NCBI GenBank assembly: GCA_964448645.1
Contig: CAYUZY010000044.1
Span: forward strand, 1-15,007
Direction: 5' to 3'
Source of the DNA: GCA-2719315 sp964448645
Lineage (GTDB): Bacteria; Bacteroidota; Bacteroidia; Flavobacteriales; Flavobacteriaceae
Length of the DNA stretch: 15,007 nucleotides
This document shows positions 1-6,063 of this stretch, in pieces. The notes below the pieces were generated by a model. The model was not told the origin of the DNA. It saw only the letters and a program-made list of their open reading frames with translations, and made no database searches. Position 1 is the first letter of the stretch. The number at the start of each line of letters is the position of its first letter. The position numbers and the translations under genes were made by a program.

Positions 1-867
1 ACTATAGAGGTTATAGTGCTTTTGAGATTAAAGCCTGTTCTTGTAGACATCGATATTAATACATTTAATATAAATCCAGAGGAAATTAAAAAAGCAATTA
101 CAAAAAAAACTAAAGCTATTATTCCAGTTCATATTTTTGGTCAAGTTTCAGATATGGATGAAATAATGACGATTGCAAAAAAAAATAATATTTATGTTAT
201 AGAAGATAATGCACAGGCTATTGGAGCATTATATACTAATTTTAAAGGAGATAAAATTAAATCTGGTTCTATGGGAGATATTTCGGCAACATCATTTTTC
301 CCTTCAAAAAATTTAGGAGGATATGGAGATGGAGGGGCAATTTTCACAAATAATACTTTTTTTGAAAAAAAGATTAGAGCAATTGTTAATCATGGAATGT
401 TTAAAAGATATTATCACGATTATATTGGTGTTAATTCCAGACTTGATTCAATTCAAGCGGCAATATTAAAAGTTAAATTAAAATATCTAGACTCTTATAA
501 TCAAAAAAGGAAAAAAGCAGCAGAAATTTATAATAAATTTTTAAATAAAAAATCTGGTATAATTCTTCCTTTTGTAAAAGGAGAATTAGATTCTCATGTT
601 TATCATCAATATACCATAAGGGTTATTAATAAAAAAAGAGACCTATTAGCTAAGTATCTTAAAGAAAACAATATTCCATATGGAATTTATTATCCAGTTC
701 CACTTCATCTTCAAAAAGCTTATAGTAATATTGGATTTAAAAACGAAAATTTTATTAACACTAATAAAGTTGTAAATCAGGTAATTTCTTTACCTATGCA
801 TACAGAATTGGATTATAATCAAGTAGAATTTATTTATAAAAAAATTATTGATTTTATTAATAAATAA
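1..867 (+). CDS. DegT/DnrJ/EryC1/StrS family PLP-dependent sugar aminotransferase, 5' truncated by window edge
   Basis: This family transfers an amino group, usually from glutamate, to a keto-sugar nucleotide for O-antigen, capsule or other glycan synthesis in the cytoplasm. The reading frame is open to base 1, and the residues before the first in-frame GTG (base 16) still fit the family, so that GTG is internal and not the start. About 288 residues are visible against a usual 360-400, so roughly the first 80-100 are missing. Visible motifs are KPVLVDID (strand following the cofactor region), VIEDNAQAIG (PLP-ring Asp), and FFPSKNLGGYGDGG, whose Lys (codon 307-309) should form the PLP Schiff base. 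Further on are GVNSRLDSIQAAIL and, near the C-terminus, a YHQYTIRV / IYYPVPLHLQ segment. It converges with fabD, with 2 bases between stops. The sugar substrate cannot be told; a surface-polysaccharide cluster probably lies to the left. Confidence 0.9.
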   Translation, partial: TIEVIVLLRLKPVLVDIDINTFNINPEEIKKAITKKTKAIIPVHIFGQVSDMDEIMTIAKKNNIYVIEDNAQAIGALYTNFKGDKIKSGSMGDISATSFFPSKNLGGYGDGGAIFTNNTFFEKKIRAIVNHGMFKRYYHDYIGVNSRLDSIQAAILKVKLKYLDSYNQKRKKAAEIYNKFLNKKSGIILPFVKGELDSHVYHQYTIRVINKKRDLLAKYLKENNIPYGIYYPVPLHLQKAYSNIGFKNENFINTNKVVNQVISLPMHTELDYNQVEFIYKKIIDFINK

Positions 868-869
868 TT

Positions 870-1745
870 TTAAAAAACTGCGGAAGATATTTCAACTGAT
901 GGATTGATTTTTTTAACTAGCCCTTGAAGAACTTTACCTGGACCAACTTCTATAAATTTATTTGTTCCATTTTCTATCATTTTCTCAATGCATTGAGTCC
1001 ACTTTACAGGAGATGTAATTTGTTCTATAATATTAAATTTTATTTTAGCAGGATCAGTTTCTGGATTATTTGAATAGTTTTGATATATAGGGCAAATAGG
1101 AGTATTGAAATTAATTTTTTCTATTTCTTCTGTAAGTTTGTTTTTTGCTGAATTCATTAATGGTGAATGAAAAGCTCCTCCTACTGGAAGTATAAGAGCT
1201 CTTTTAGCTCCATTTTTTTTTAATAATTCGCATGCAGTTTCAACTGATTTTTTCTGACCAGAAATAACAATTTGTCCAGGGCAATTATAATTAGCAGTTG
1301 TAATAATGCCTTTAACTTTATCGCAAACATTTTCAATAACTTCAGTATTTAAACCTATAATGGCAGCCATTGTTCCAGGATATTTTAAACACGCCTCTTC
1401 CATGGCATTAGCTCTTTTAGAAACCAGAATTAAAGCATCCTCAAAATTTAAAGTTTTAGATGCAACTAATGCAGAAAATTCTCCAAGTGAGTGACCAGCG
1501 ACTAATTGAGGTTTTAGATTTAATACTTTACTTAATATTACTGAATGAATAAAAATAGCAGGTTGAGTTACTTTAGTTTTTTTTAACTCACTTATATCTT
1601 GCCCAAACATTATTTCCGTTATTTTAAAATCTAATATTTTATTTGCAGTTTTAAATAGTTTTTTTGCATTATCTGAGTAATCATATAAATCTTTTCCCAT
1701 TCCACAATATTGAGAACCTTGACCTGGATATATATGTGCTGTCAT
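870..1745 (-). CDS. fabD: Malonyl-CoA:ACP transacylase
   Basis: FabD moves the malonyl group from CoA to acyl carrier protein, supplying the extender unit for type II fatty-acid synthesis in the cytoplasm. The 291-residue protein has normal length. The N-terminal PGQGSQ motif (7-12) forms the oxyanion region. GHSLGEFSAL carries the nucleophile Ser86, Arg111 matches the malonate-binding Arg, and AFHSPLM gives catalytic His193. QITSPVKW (Gln242) and EVGPGKVLQGL near the C-terminus complete the family pattern. The ATG overlaps the upstream folA stop by four bases (ATGA), so the two are very likely co-transcribed and translationally coupled. Nothing is unusual or missing. Confidence 0.96.
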   Translation of the reverse strand: MTAHIYPGQGSQYCGMGKDLYDYSDNAKKLFKTANKILDFKITEIMFGQDISELKKTKVTQPAIFIHSVILSKVLNLKPQLVAGHSLGEFSALVASKTLNFEDALILVSKRANAMEEACLKYPGTMAAIIGLNTEVIENVCDKVKGIITTANYNCPGQIVISGQKKSVETACELLKKNGAKRALILPVGGAFHSPLMNSAKNKLTEEIEKINFNTPICPIYQNYSNNPETDPAKIKFNIIEQITSPVKWTQCIEKMIENGTNKFIEVGPGKVLQGLVKKINPSVEISSAVF

Positions 1746-2239
1746 TTTTTTATATATGTTAAGTATGAAAATTCTATACTAATATTTTGTTTAAAATTAT
1801 ATTTTTGAGAGTTAATTAATTGCCATTTTTCTTCTAAAATTTCAGGGAAAAAAGCGTCTCCATTATATAGTTTATGTATTCTTGTCAATTCTATCTTATC
1901 TGATATATCTAAAAATAATTTATAGATTTCTCCACCACCAATTATAAAAGGTTGTTTGTCATTTTTACAATAATTTAATGCCTCTTCAACATTATGAGCG
2001 ATTAATGTTCCTTTGGCTTTATAATTTTTATTTCTTGTTAAAATTATATTTGTTCTTTCCGGAAGTGGTTTATGTATTGATTCGAATGTTTTTCTACCCA
2101 TTATTACAGAATGCCCTATAGTTAGTTTTTTAAATCGCTTTAAGTCATCAGGAATATGCCAAATTAATTTATTATTTTTTCCTAAAACATTATTTTCTGA
2201 TGCTGCTGCAATAAGAGTTATTTCTTTTGTTTCAGTCAT
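1742..2239 (-). CDS. folA: Dihydrofolate reductase
   Basis: DHFR reduces dihydrofolate to tetrahydrofolate with NADPH, regenerating the cofactor that thymidylate synthase oxidises. The 165-residue length is typical for the chromosomal enzyme. Near the N-terminus ITLIAAASENNVLGKNNKLIWHIPDDLKRF covers the first strand and the Met20-type loop, with Asp32 at the position of the E. coli active-site Asp27. VIMGRKTFESI and PLPERTNIILTRN bind NADPH, and FIIGGGEIYKLFL (about 98-110) is the second nucleotide-binding glycine turn. It is the first gene of a minus-strand pair with fabD (four-base overlap). thyA lies 1.1 kb upstream in the same orientation, separated by an opposite-strand gene, so the two thymidylate-cycle genes are near each other but not in one operon here. 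Confidence 0.96.
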   Translation of the reverse strand: MTETKEITLIAAASENNVLGKNNKLIWHIPDDLKRFKKLTIGHSVIMGRKTFESIHKPLPERTNIILTRNKNYKAKGTLIAHNVEEALNYCKNDKQPFIIGGGEIYKLFLDISDKIELTRIHKLYNGDAFFPEILEEKWQLINSQKYNFKQNISIEFSYLTYIKK

Positions 2240-2262
2240 TCTATCTATTAAAGAATAAAGAT

Positions 2263-2270
2263 TAATTTTG
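2263..2270 (+). promoter_or_regulatory. Possible -7 promoter element for the class V aminotransferase gene
   Basis: TAATTTTG fits the Bacteroidetes -7 consensus TAnnTTTG and lies 46 bases before the ATG at 2317, in the 77-base gap between divergent folA and this gene. I see no TTG at the expected -33 distance. In sequence this rich in A and T, one such octamer can easily occur by chance, so this is a weak call. Confidence 0.25.
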
Positions 2271-2316
2271 CTGTAAAATTAAACTTTAAATTAAATAAAA
2301 TAATTTTTTTTCATTT

Positions 2317-3348
2317 ATGTTTGATGATTTCCCATTATTAAAGAAATGTATTTATTTAAATACTGCATATGTGGGCTTAATGTCAAAAGGGCTTTATGAT
2401 TTTAGAAGAAAATATGATTTAGATTATATAAATAAGGGAGATCATATATATATGTCAAAACATGAAATAGTTAATAAAGCCAGAACTTCTATTTCCAAGT
2501 TTTTTGGATCAAGAATTAATCAAACATTTATTTCTTCTAATTTTTCTTCTGCTTTAAGAAGCGCATTAGAATATATTCCAAAAGAAGCAAGTTTTTTAAT
2601 TTTGGATGAAGATTATCCTTCTATAATTAATGCAATTAAAGAAAGGTCATTTACTTACCATAAAATTCCTATAACAGTTGATTTAGAGTTTAATATTGAA
2701 AAATTTATCAAAGAAAAAAAAATTGATGTAATTGCATTAAGTGTAGTTCAATGGAAATCAGGCTTATTAATAGATATAGATTTTTTAAAGAAAATTAAAT
2801 TAAATTATCCTGAAATAATTATCATTGGTGATGGAACTCAGTTTCTCGGAGGACATTTTTTTAATTTTCAAGATTCCCCTTTTGATTTTATTGCTGCTAG
2901 TGGATACAAATGGTTGATGTCTGGTTTTGGTAATGGATTATTTATGATTTCAGATAATTTTTCTGATTATACAAGAACTAATGAATCAATTTTATTGGAA
3001 AAAATTTTTGATGGACATTCAGATTTATTAGGAATTGAAAGCTTAAATTATTCTATTAATAATTTGCAAAATAAAGATTTTAAATCTTTAATAATTAAAA
3101 AAAAGGAAACGACGTCAATTTTAAAAAACTCATTAAAAGAACTTAAGTTATTAGATGATTTTTCTTCCAAAAGAAAAAAACATAGCAGCATTTTTAATTT
3201 AAAATTAAGTCATAGAGAGTATGAGTTTTTAATAAAAAATAACGTAAGATGTGTAAAAAGAGGAGATGGGGTAAGAGTTTCTATACATTTTTACAATTCA
3301 AAAGAAGAGATTAAAAGCTTTGTTTCACTTTTAAAACAATTAAATTGA
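2317..3348 (+). CDS. Class V aminotransferase-fold PLP-dependent enzyme
   Basis: This is a fold-type I PLP enzyme of the class V group (cysteine desulfurase, kynureninase and isopenicillin-epimerase relatives); the reaction is not identifiable. The 343-residue protein begins with the family's usual strand and turn, IYLNTAYVGLMSKGL (12-26). IIIIGDGTQFLGGHFF supplies Asp172 for the PLP ring nitrogen and a Gln at 175. ASGYKWLMSGFGNGLFMIS carries Lys198, the expected Schiff-base lysine. The VVQWKSGLLIDID stretch (143-155) matches the conserved S-x-V-x-x-x-x-G segment of the class. It lacks the catalytic cysteine loop I would expect of a cysteine desulfurase. The gene lies alone on the plus strand between folA and thyA, diverging from the first and overlapping the last nine bases of the second, so it is probably monocistronic. 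Other possibilities are a lyase or epimerase rather than a true transaminase. Confidence 0.8.
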   Translation: MFDDFPLLKKCIYLNTAYVGLMSKGLYDFRRKYDLDYINKGDHIYMSKHEIVNKARTSISKFFGSRINQTFISSNFSSALRSALEYIPKEASFLILDEDYPSIINAIKERSFTYHKIPITVDLEFNIEKFIKEKKIDVIALSVVQWKSGLLIDIDFLKKIKLNYPEIIIIGDGTQFLGGHFFNFQDSPFDFIAASGYKWLMSGFGNGLFMISDNFSDYTRTNESILLEKIFDGHSDLLGIESLNYSINNLQNKDFKSLIIKKKETTSILKNSLKELKLLDDFSSKRKKHSSIFNLKLSHREYEFLIKNNVRCVKRGDGVRVSIHFYNSKEEIKSFVSLLKQLN

Positions 3349-4164
3349 GACTTTTCCTTTAATTAAAGGATGAGGATCATATCCAACTAATTCAAAATCT
3401 TCATATTTAAAATCAAAGATGTTTTTTATTTCAGGGTTTATAATAACCTTAGGTAAAGATTTAAACTCTCTTTTTAATTGTTCCTTAACTTGATCCATAT
3501 GATTTATATAAATATGAGCATCACCAAATGTATGTACAAATTTTCCTATTTTTAATTCACAAACTTGTGCTATCATAAATGTTAAAAGAGAATAGCAGGC
3601 TATATTGAAAGGAACACCTAAAAATACATCAGCACTTCTTTGATAGAGTTGACAAGATAATTTTTCTTCTGAAACATAAAATTGGAAAAAGGCATGGCAG
3701 GGTGGTAGAGCTGCTTTATTTTTCTTTATATTTTCTGAAAAAGATAATTCATTATCAGGAAGAACACTTGGGTTCCAGGCTGAAATAAGCATTCTTCTAC
3801 TATTTTTGTTTTTTTTAAGTGTTTTAATTAGTTCCTTAATTTGATCAATGCCCTCATTATTCCAATTTCTCCATTGTGAACCATATATTGGACCTAAATC
3901 TCCTTTATTGTCTGCCCATTCATTCCAAATTCTAACTCCATTTTCATTTAAATAATTAATATTAGTATCTCCTTTCAAAAACCATAATAATTCATATATT
4001 ACTGATTTAAAATGAATTTTTTTTGTTGTTAATAAAGGGAATCCATTAGAAAGATTAATATGCATCTGATGTCCAAAAATACTTTTAGTGCCAGTTCCTG
4101 TTCTATCTTTCTTTAAAGTACCTTCATTAAGTATTTTGTTAATTAGATTAAAATACTGGACCAT
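3340..4164 (-). CDS. thyA: Thymidylate synthase
   Basis: ThyA methylates dUMP to dTMP using methylene-tetrahydrofolate, releasing dihydrofolate that FolA recycles. The 274-residue protein is complete. DRTGTGTKSIFG (20-31) includes the phosphate-binding Arg21. LLWFLKGDTNINYL and GPIYGSQWRNW are the usual folate and dimer regions, and RR at 123-124 gives the arginines from the partner subunit. LPPCHAFFQFYV contains the nucleophile Cys156, followed by QRSADVFLGVPFNIA and HTFGDAHIYINH. The C-terminus YDPHPLIKGKVSI closes on the folate. A short insertion between AWNPSVLPD and the catalytic Cys is, as I recall, common in Bacteroidetes ThyA. The last nine bases overlap the 3' end of the convergent aminotransferase gene. 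Upstream lies the nuclease-family gene in the same orientation, 94 bases away. Confidence 0.97.
   Translation of the reverse strand: MVQYFNLINKILNEGTLKKDRTGTGTKSIFGHQMHINLSNGFPLLTTKKIHFKSVIYELLWFLKGDTNINYLNENGVRIWNEWADNKGDLGPIYGSQWRNWNNEGIDQIKELIKTLKKNKNSRRMLISAWNPSVLPDNELSFSENIKKNKAALPPCHAFFQFYVSEEKLSCQLYQRSADVFLGVPFNIACYSLLTFMIAQVCELKIGKFVHTFGDAHIYINHMDQVKEQLKREFKSLPKVIINPEIKNIFDFKYEDFELVGYDPHPLIKGKVSI
3355..3370. repeat. 16-bp perfect palindrome inside the 3' end of thyA
   Basis: TCCTTTAATTAAAGGA reads the same on both strands. It begins 7 bases after the stop codon of the plus-strand aminotransferase gene and encodes the ThyA PLIKG region near its C-terminus. As RNA it can form a six-pair stem with an AATT loop in either transcript. 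No T-tract follows on either strand, so it is not a standard intrinsic terminator, but it could protect the 3' end of the plus-strand mRNA. Confidence 0.5.
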
Positions 4165-4183
4165 TTATTAATATAATATTTAT

Positions 4184-4191
4184 CAAAAATA
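4184..4191 (-). promoter_or_regulatory. Possible -7 promoter element for thyA
   Basis: Read on the minus strand the octamer is TATTTTTG, matching TAnnTTTG, and ends 19 bases before the thyA ATG, the same geometry as the pdhB element. No clear -33 TTG is at the right distance. A second copy of the surrounding decamer TATCAAAAAT occurs at 4231-4240. This is a weak call because the region is very AT-rich. Confidence 0.3.
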
Positions 4192-4258
4192 AAATCAATT
4201 AATTAATTAAGCTCTTAAATTATTTCGAATTATCAAAAATTGATTAACAATTTTATTG

Positions 4259-4882
4259 TTATTTTTTAGACTTCCTTTTTAATATCTCATCTCTAAGCCG
4301 AGCAGCTTGTTCATAATTTTCTTTTGAAACCATTTTATTTAAAAATGATTTAAGTTCAGAAGTTTTAATTTTATCTAAATCTTTAGAAATTAGATTTTTT
4401 TCAATATTTTGAGAGAAGAATTCTTGACTCCAGTTTTCATCTGTGGTTTTTAAATTTTTATTTGATTTAATTGAAGCAGTAAAACCTGCTTTCTCTAAAA
4501 TGGAATTATATGTTAGTATTGGAGCCTTAAACCTTAATGCTAAAGCAATTGCATCAGAAGTTCTAGAATCAATAACCTCTTCAATTTTATTTCTTTCACA
4601 TATTATACTAGAATAAAAAACACCGTCTAGTAGTTTATGAATAATTATTTTTTTAATATTAATATCGAATTTATTAGCAAAGTTTTTAAATAAATCATGT
4701 GTTAATGGTCTAGAAGGTTTTATCTCATCTTCAATTGCTATGGCTATAGATTGAGCTTCAAAACCTCCTATTATAATTGGAAGTTTTCTGTTTCCATCTT
4801 TTTCACTTAAAATTAGAGCATATGCTCCAGATTGAGTTTCACTGTATGAAATACCTTTTACTTTAAGAGAAATTAATTCCAT
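4259..4882 (-). CDS. Bifunctional nuclease (DUF151) family protein with C-terminal UVR motif
   Basis: The first roughly 135 residues match the DUF151 / bifunctional nuclease domain, named after plant proteins with DNase and RNase activity. The segments are VKGISYSETQSGAYALILSE, the KLPIIIGGFEAQSIAIA segment (33-48), and DSRTSDAIALALRFKAPILT (105-124), the most conserved part. A lysine-rich linker (about 138-172) then leads to LNKMVSKENYEQAARLRDEILKRK (181-204), a UVR motif like the one by which UvrB and UvrC contact each other. This suggests a cytoplasmic nucleic-acid-related role, but the bacterial function is not established. The UVR motif could also mediate other protein contacts, as in McsA/ClpC proteins. 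The gene reads toward thyA with a 94-base gap and diverges from pdhB. Confidence 0.88.
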   Translation of the reverse strand: MELISLKVKGISYSETQSGAYALILSEKDGNRKLPIIIGGFEAQSIAIAIEDEIKPSRPLTHDLFKNFANKFDINIKKIIIHKLLDGVFYSSIICERNKIEEVIDSRTSDAIALALRFKAPILTYNSILEKAGFTASIKSNKNLKTTDENWSQEFFSQNIEKNLISKDLDKIKTSELKSFLNKMVSKENYEQAARLRDEILKRKSKK

Positions 4883-4943
4883 TTAGTTTTAGTTAATATT
4901 TTAATATAAATTTTTTTAGGTATTTACTTTAACGTAATTTTTT

Positions 4944-4951
4944 CAAATTTA
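4944..4951 (-). promoter_or_regulatory. Possible -7 promoter element for the DUF151-UVR gene
   Basis: Read on the minus strand the octamer is TAAATTTG, a full match to TAnnTTTG, placed 61 bases before the ATG. No -33 TTG is seen at 17-23 bases. It shares the 125-base divergent gap with an identical element facing pdhB. The paired arrangement makes a real divergent promoter more plausible than either alone. Confidence 0.3.
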
Positions 4952-4981
4952 TTGAGTGGTTATAAATATATAATTAATGAT

Positions 4982-4989
4982 TAAATTTG
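4982..4989 (+). promoter_or_regulatory. Probable -7 promoter element for pdhB
   Basis: TAAATTTG matches the Bacteroidetes -7 consensus TAnnTTTG and lies 18 bases before the pdhB ATG, predicting a short untranslated leader of about a dozen bases. The nearest TTG (4952-4954) is 27 bases upstream, longer than the usual 17-23, so the -33 box is poor or absent. Confidence 0.4.
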
Positions 4990-5007
4990 CTTTTTAAATA
5001 AACTTTA

Positions 5008-5988
5008 ATGAGAATAATTCAATTTAGAGAGGCAATTTGTGAAGCTATGAGTGAAGAAATGAGAAGAGATGAGTCTATTTATCTTATGGGGGAAGAAGTT
5101 GCTGAATATAATGGAGCTTATAAAGCATCTAAAGGGATGTTAGATGAATTTGGTGAAAGAAGAGTTATTGACACTCCCATTTCTGAATCTGGATTTTCTG
5201 GAGTTGGTGTTGGATCGACAATGGTAGGAAATAGACCAATTATTGAATTTATGACTTTTAATTTTGCTTTAGTAGGAATGGATCAAATAATTAATAATTC
5301 AGCAAAAATTAGACAAATGTCTGGAGGTCAATTTCCATGTCCTATAGTTTTTAGGGGTCCGACAGGTTCTGCTGGTCAATTGGGAGCTACTCATTCTCAA
5401 GCTTTTGAAAGTTGGTATGCTAATTGCCCTGGTTTAAAAGTTATTGTTCCGTCAAATCCATATGACGCTAAAGGTCTTTTAAAATCAGCAATAAGAGACA
5501 ATGATCCTACAATTTTTATGGAATCTGAACAAATGTATGGAGATAAAGGAGAGGTTCCAGAAGGTGAATATCTAATTCCTATTGGCGTTGCAGACATCAA
5601 AAAAGCTGGAGATGATGTAACAATAGTTTCATTTGGAAAAATTTTAAAGGAGGCATTAATTGCTGCTGAACAGTTATCAAAAAAAGGGATAGAATGCGAA
5701 GTCATTGATTTGAGAACAATCAGGCCTATGGATTATAACTTGATTTTTGAATCTGTTAAAAAAACTAATCGATTAGTTATTCTTGAAGAATCTTGGCCTT
5801 TTGGGAATATTGCAACAGAAATAACTTTTCAAGTTCAAAATGAGATTTTTGATTATTTAGATGCTCCAATAGAAAAAATAAATACAGCTGATACACCTAC
5901 ACCATACTCTCCAGTTTTGTTAAAAGAATGGTTACCTAATAGTGAAGATGTAATTTCATCTGTTAACAAAGTCCTTTATAGGAAATAA
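5008..5988 (+). CDS. pdhB: Pyruvate dehydrogenase E1 component, beta subunit
   Basis: This is the beta chain of the thiamine-diphosphate E1 of the pyruvate dehydrogenase complex, which decarboxylates pyruvate and passes the acetyl group to E2 lipoate. The 326-residue protein is full length. MGEEVAEYNGAYKASKGMLDEFG and VIDTPISESGFSGVGVG are typical, the latter with Glu60, which activates the thiamine ring. GPTGSAGQLGATHSQAFESWY (117 onward, His129) lines the active-site loop. The C-terminal transketolase domain shows VIDLRTIRPMD (about 232-242) and the lipoate-side RLVILEESWPFGNIATEI region. No E1 alpha, E2 or E3 gene is adjacent; I recall pdhB standing apart from pdhA-pdhC in flavobacteria, which fits. 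A branched-chain 2-oxoacid dehydrogenase beta chain is the main alternative. hppA follows after 75 bases. Confidence 0.93.
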   Translation: MRIIQFREAICEAMSEEMRRDESIYLMGEEVAEYNGAYKASKGMLDEFGERRVIDTPISESGFSGVGVGSTMVGNRPIIEFMTFNFALVGMDQIINNSAKIRQMSGGQFPCPIVFRGPTGSAGQLGATHSQAFESWYANCPGLKVIVPSNPYDAKGLLKSAIRDNDPTIFMESEQMYGDKGEVPEGEYLIPIGVADIKKAGDDVTIVSFGKILKEALIAAEQLSKKGIECEVIDLRTIRPMDYNLIFESVKKTNRLVILEESWPFGNIATEITFQVQNEIFDYLDAPIEKINTADTPTPYSPVLLKEWLPNSEDVISSVNKVLYRK

Positions 5989-6063
5989 AATTTATCAACG
6001 ATTTTTTCTTTTTTTATTCTCTTTCCTTTTATTACTTTTACAGCCGTTTAAAAAAATAAAAAA

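Noticed and set aside
16..18. GTG as possible start of the first gene
   Set aside because: The frame is open to the window edge, upstream residues fit the family, and the N-terminal domain would be missing, so the gene is truncated by the window rather than starting here.
1306..1494. Plus-strand open frame inside fabD
   Set aside because: It lies entirely antisense to strongly supported fabD codons, has no recognisable motif, and is explained by codon bias of the real gene.
4181..4240. Decamer TATCAAAAAT twice (4181-4190 and 4231-4240)
   Set aside because: Only two copies of a very AT-rich word in a 94-base gap; too weak to call a repeat or operator pair.
5397..5705. Minus-strand open frame inside pdhB
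   Set aside because: Antisense shadow of pdhB; the protein resembles nothing and no promoter or start context is evident.
5999..6043. Pyrimidine-rich tract between pdhB and hppA
   Set aside because: It is striking by eye but has no hairpin, repeat unit or promoter match, so it is most likely simple compositional drift in a 75-base spacer.
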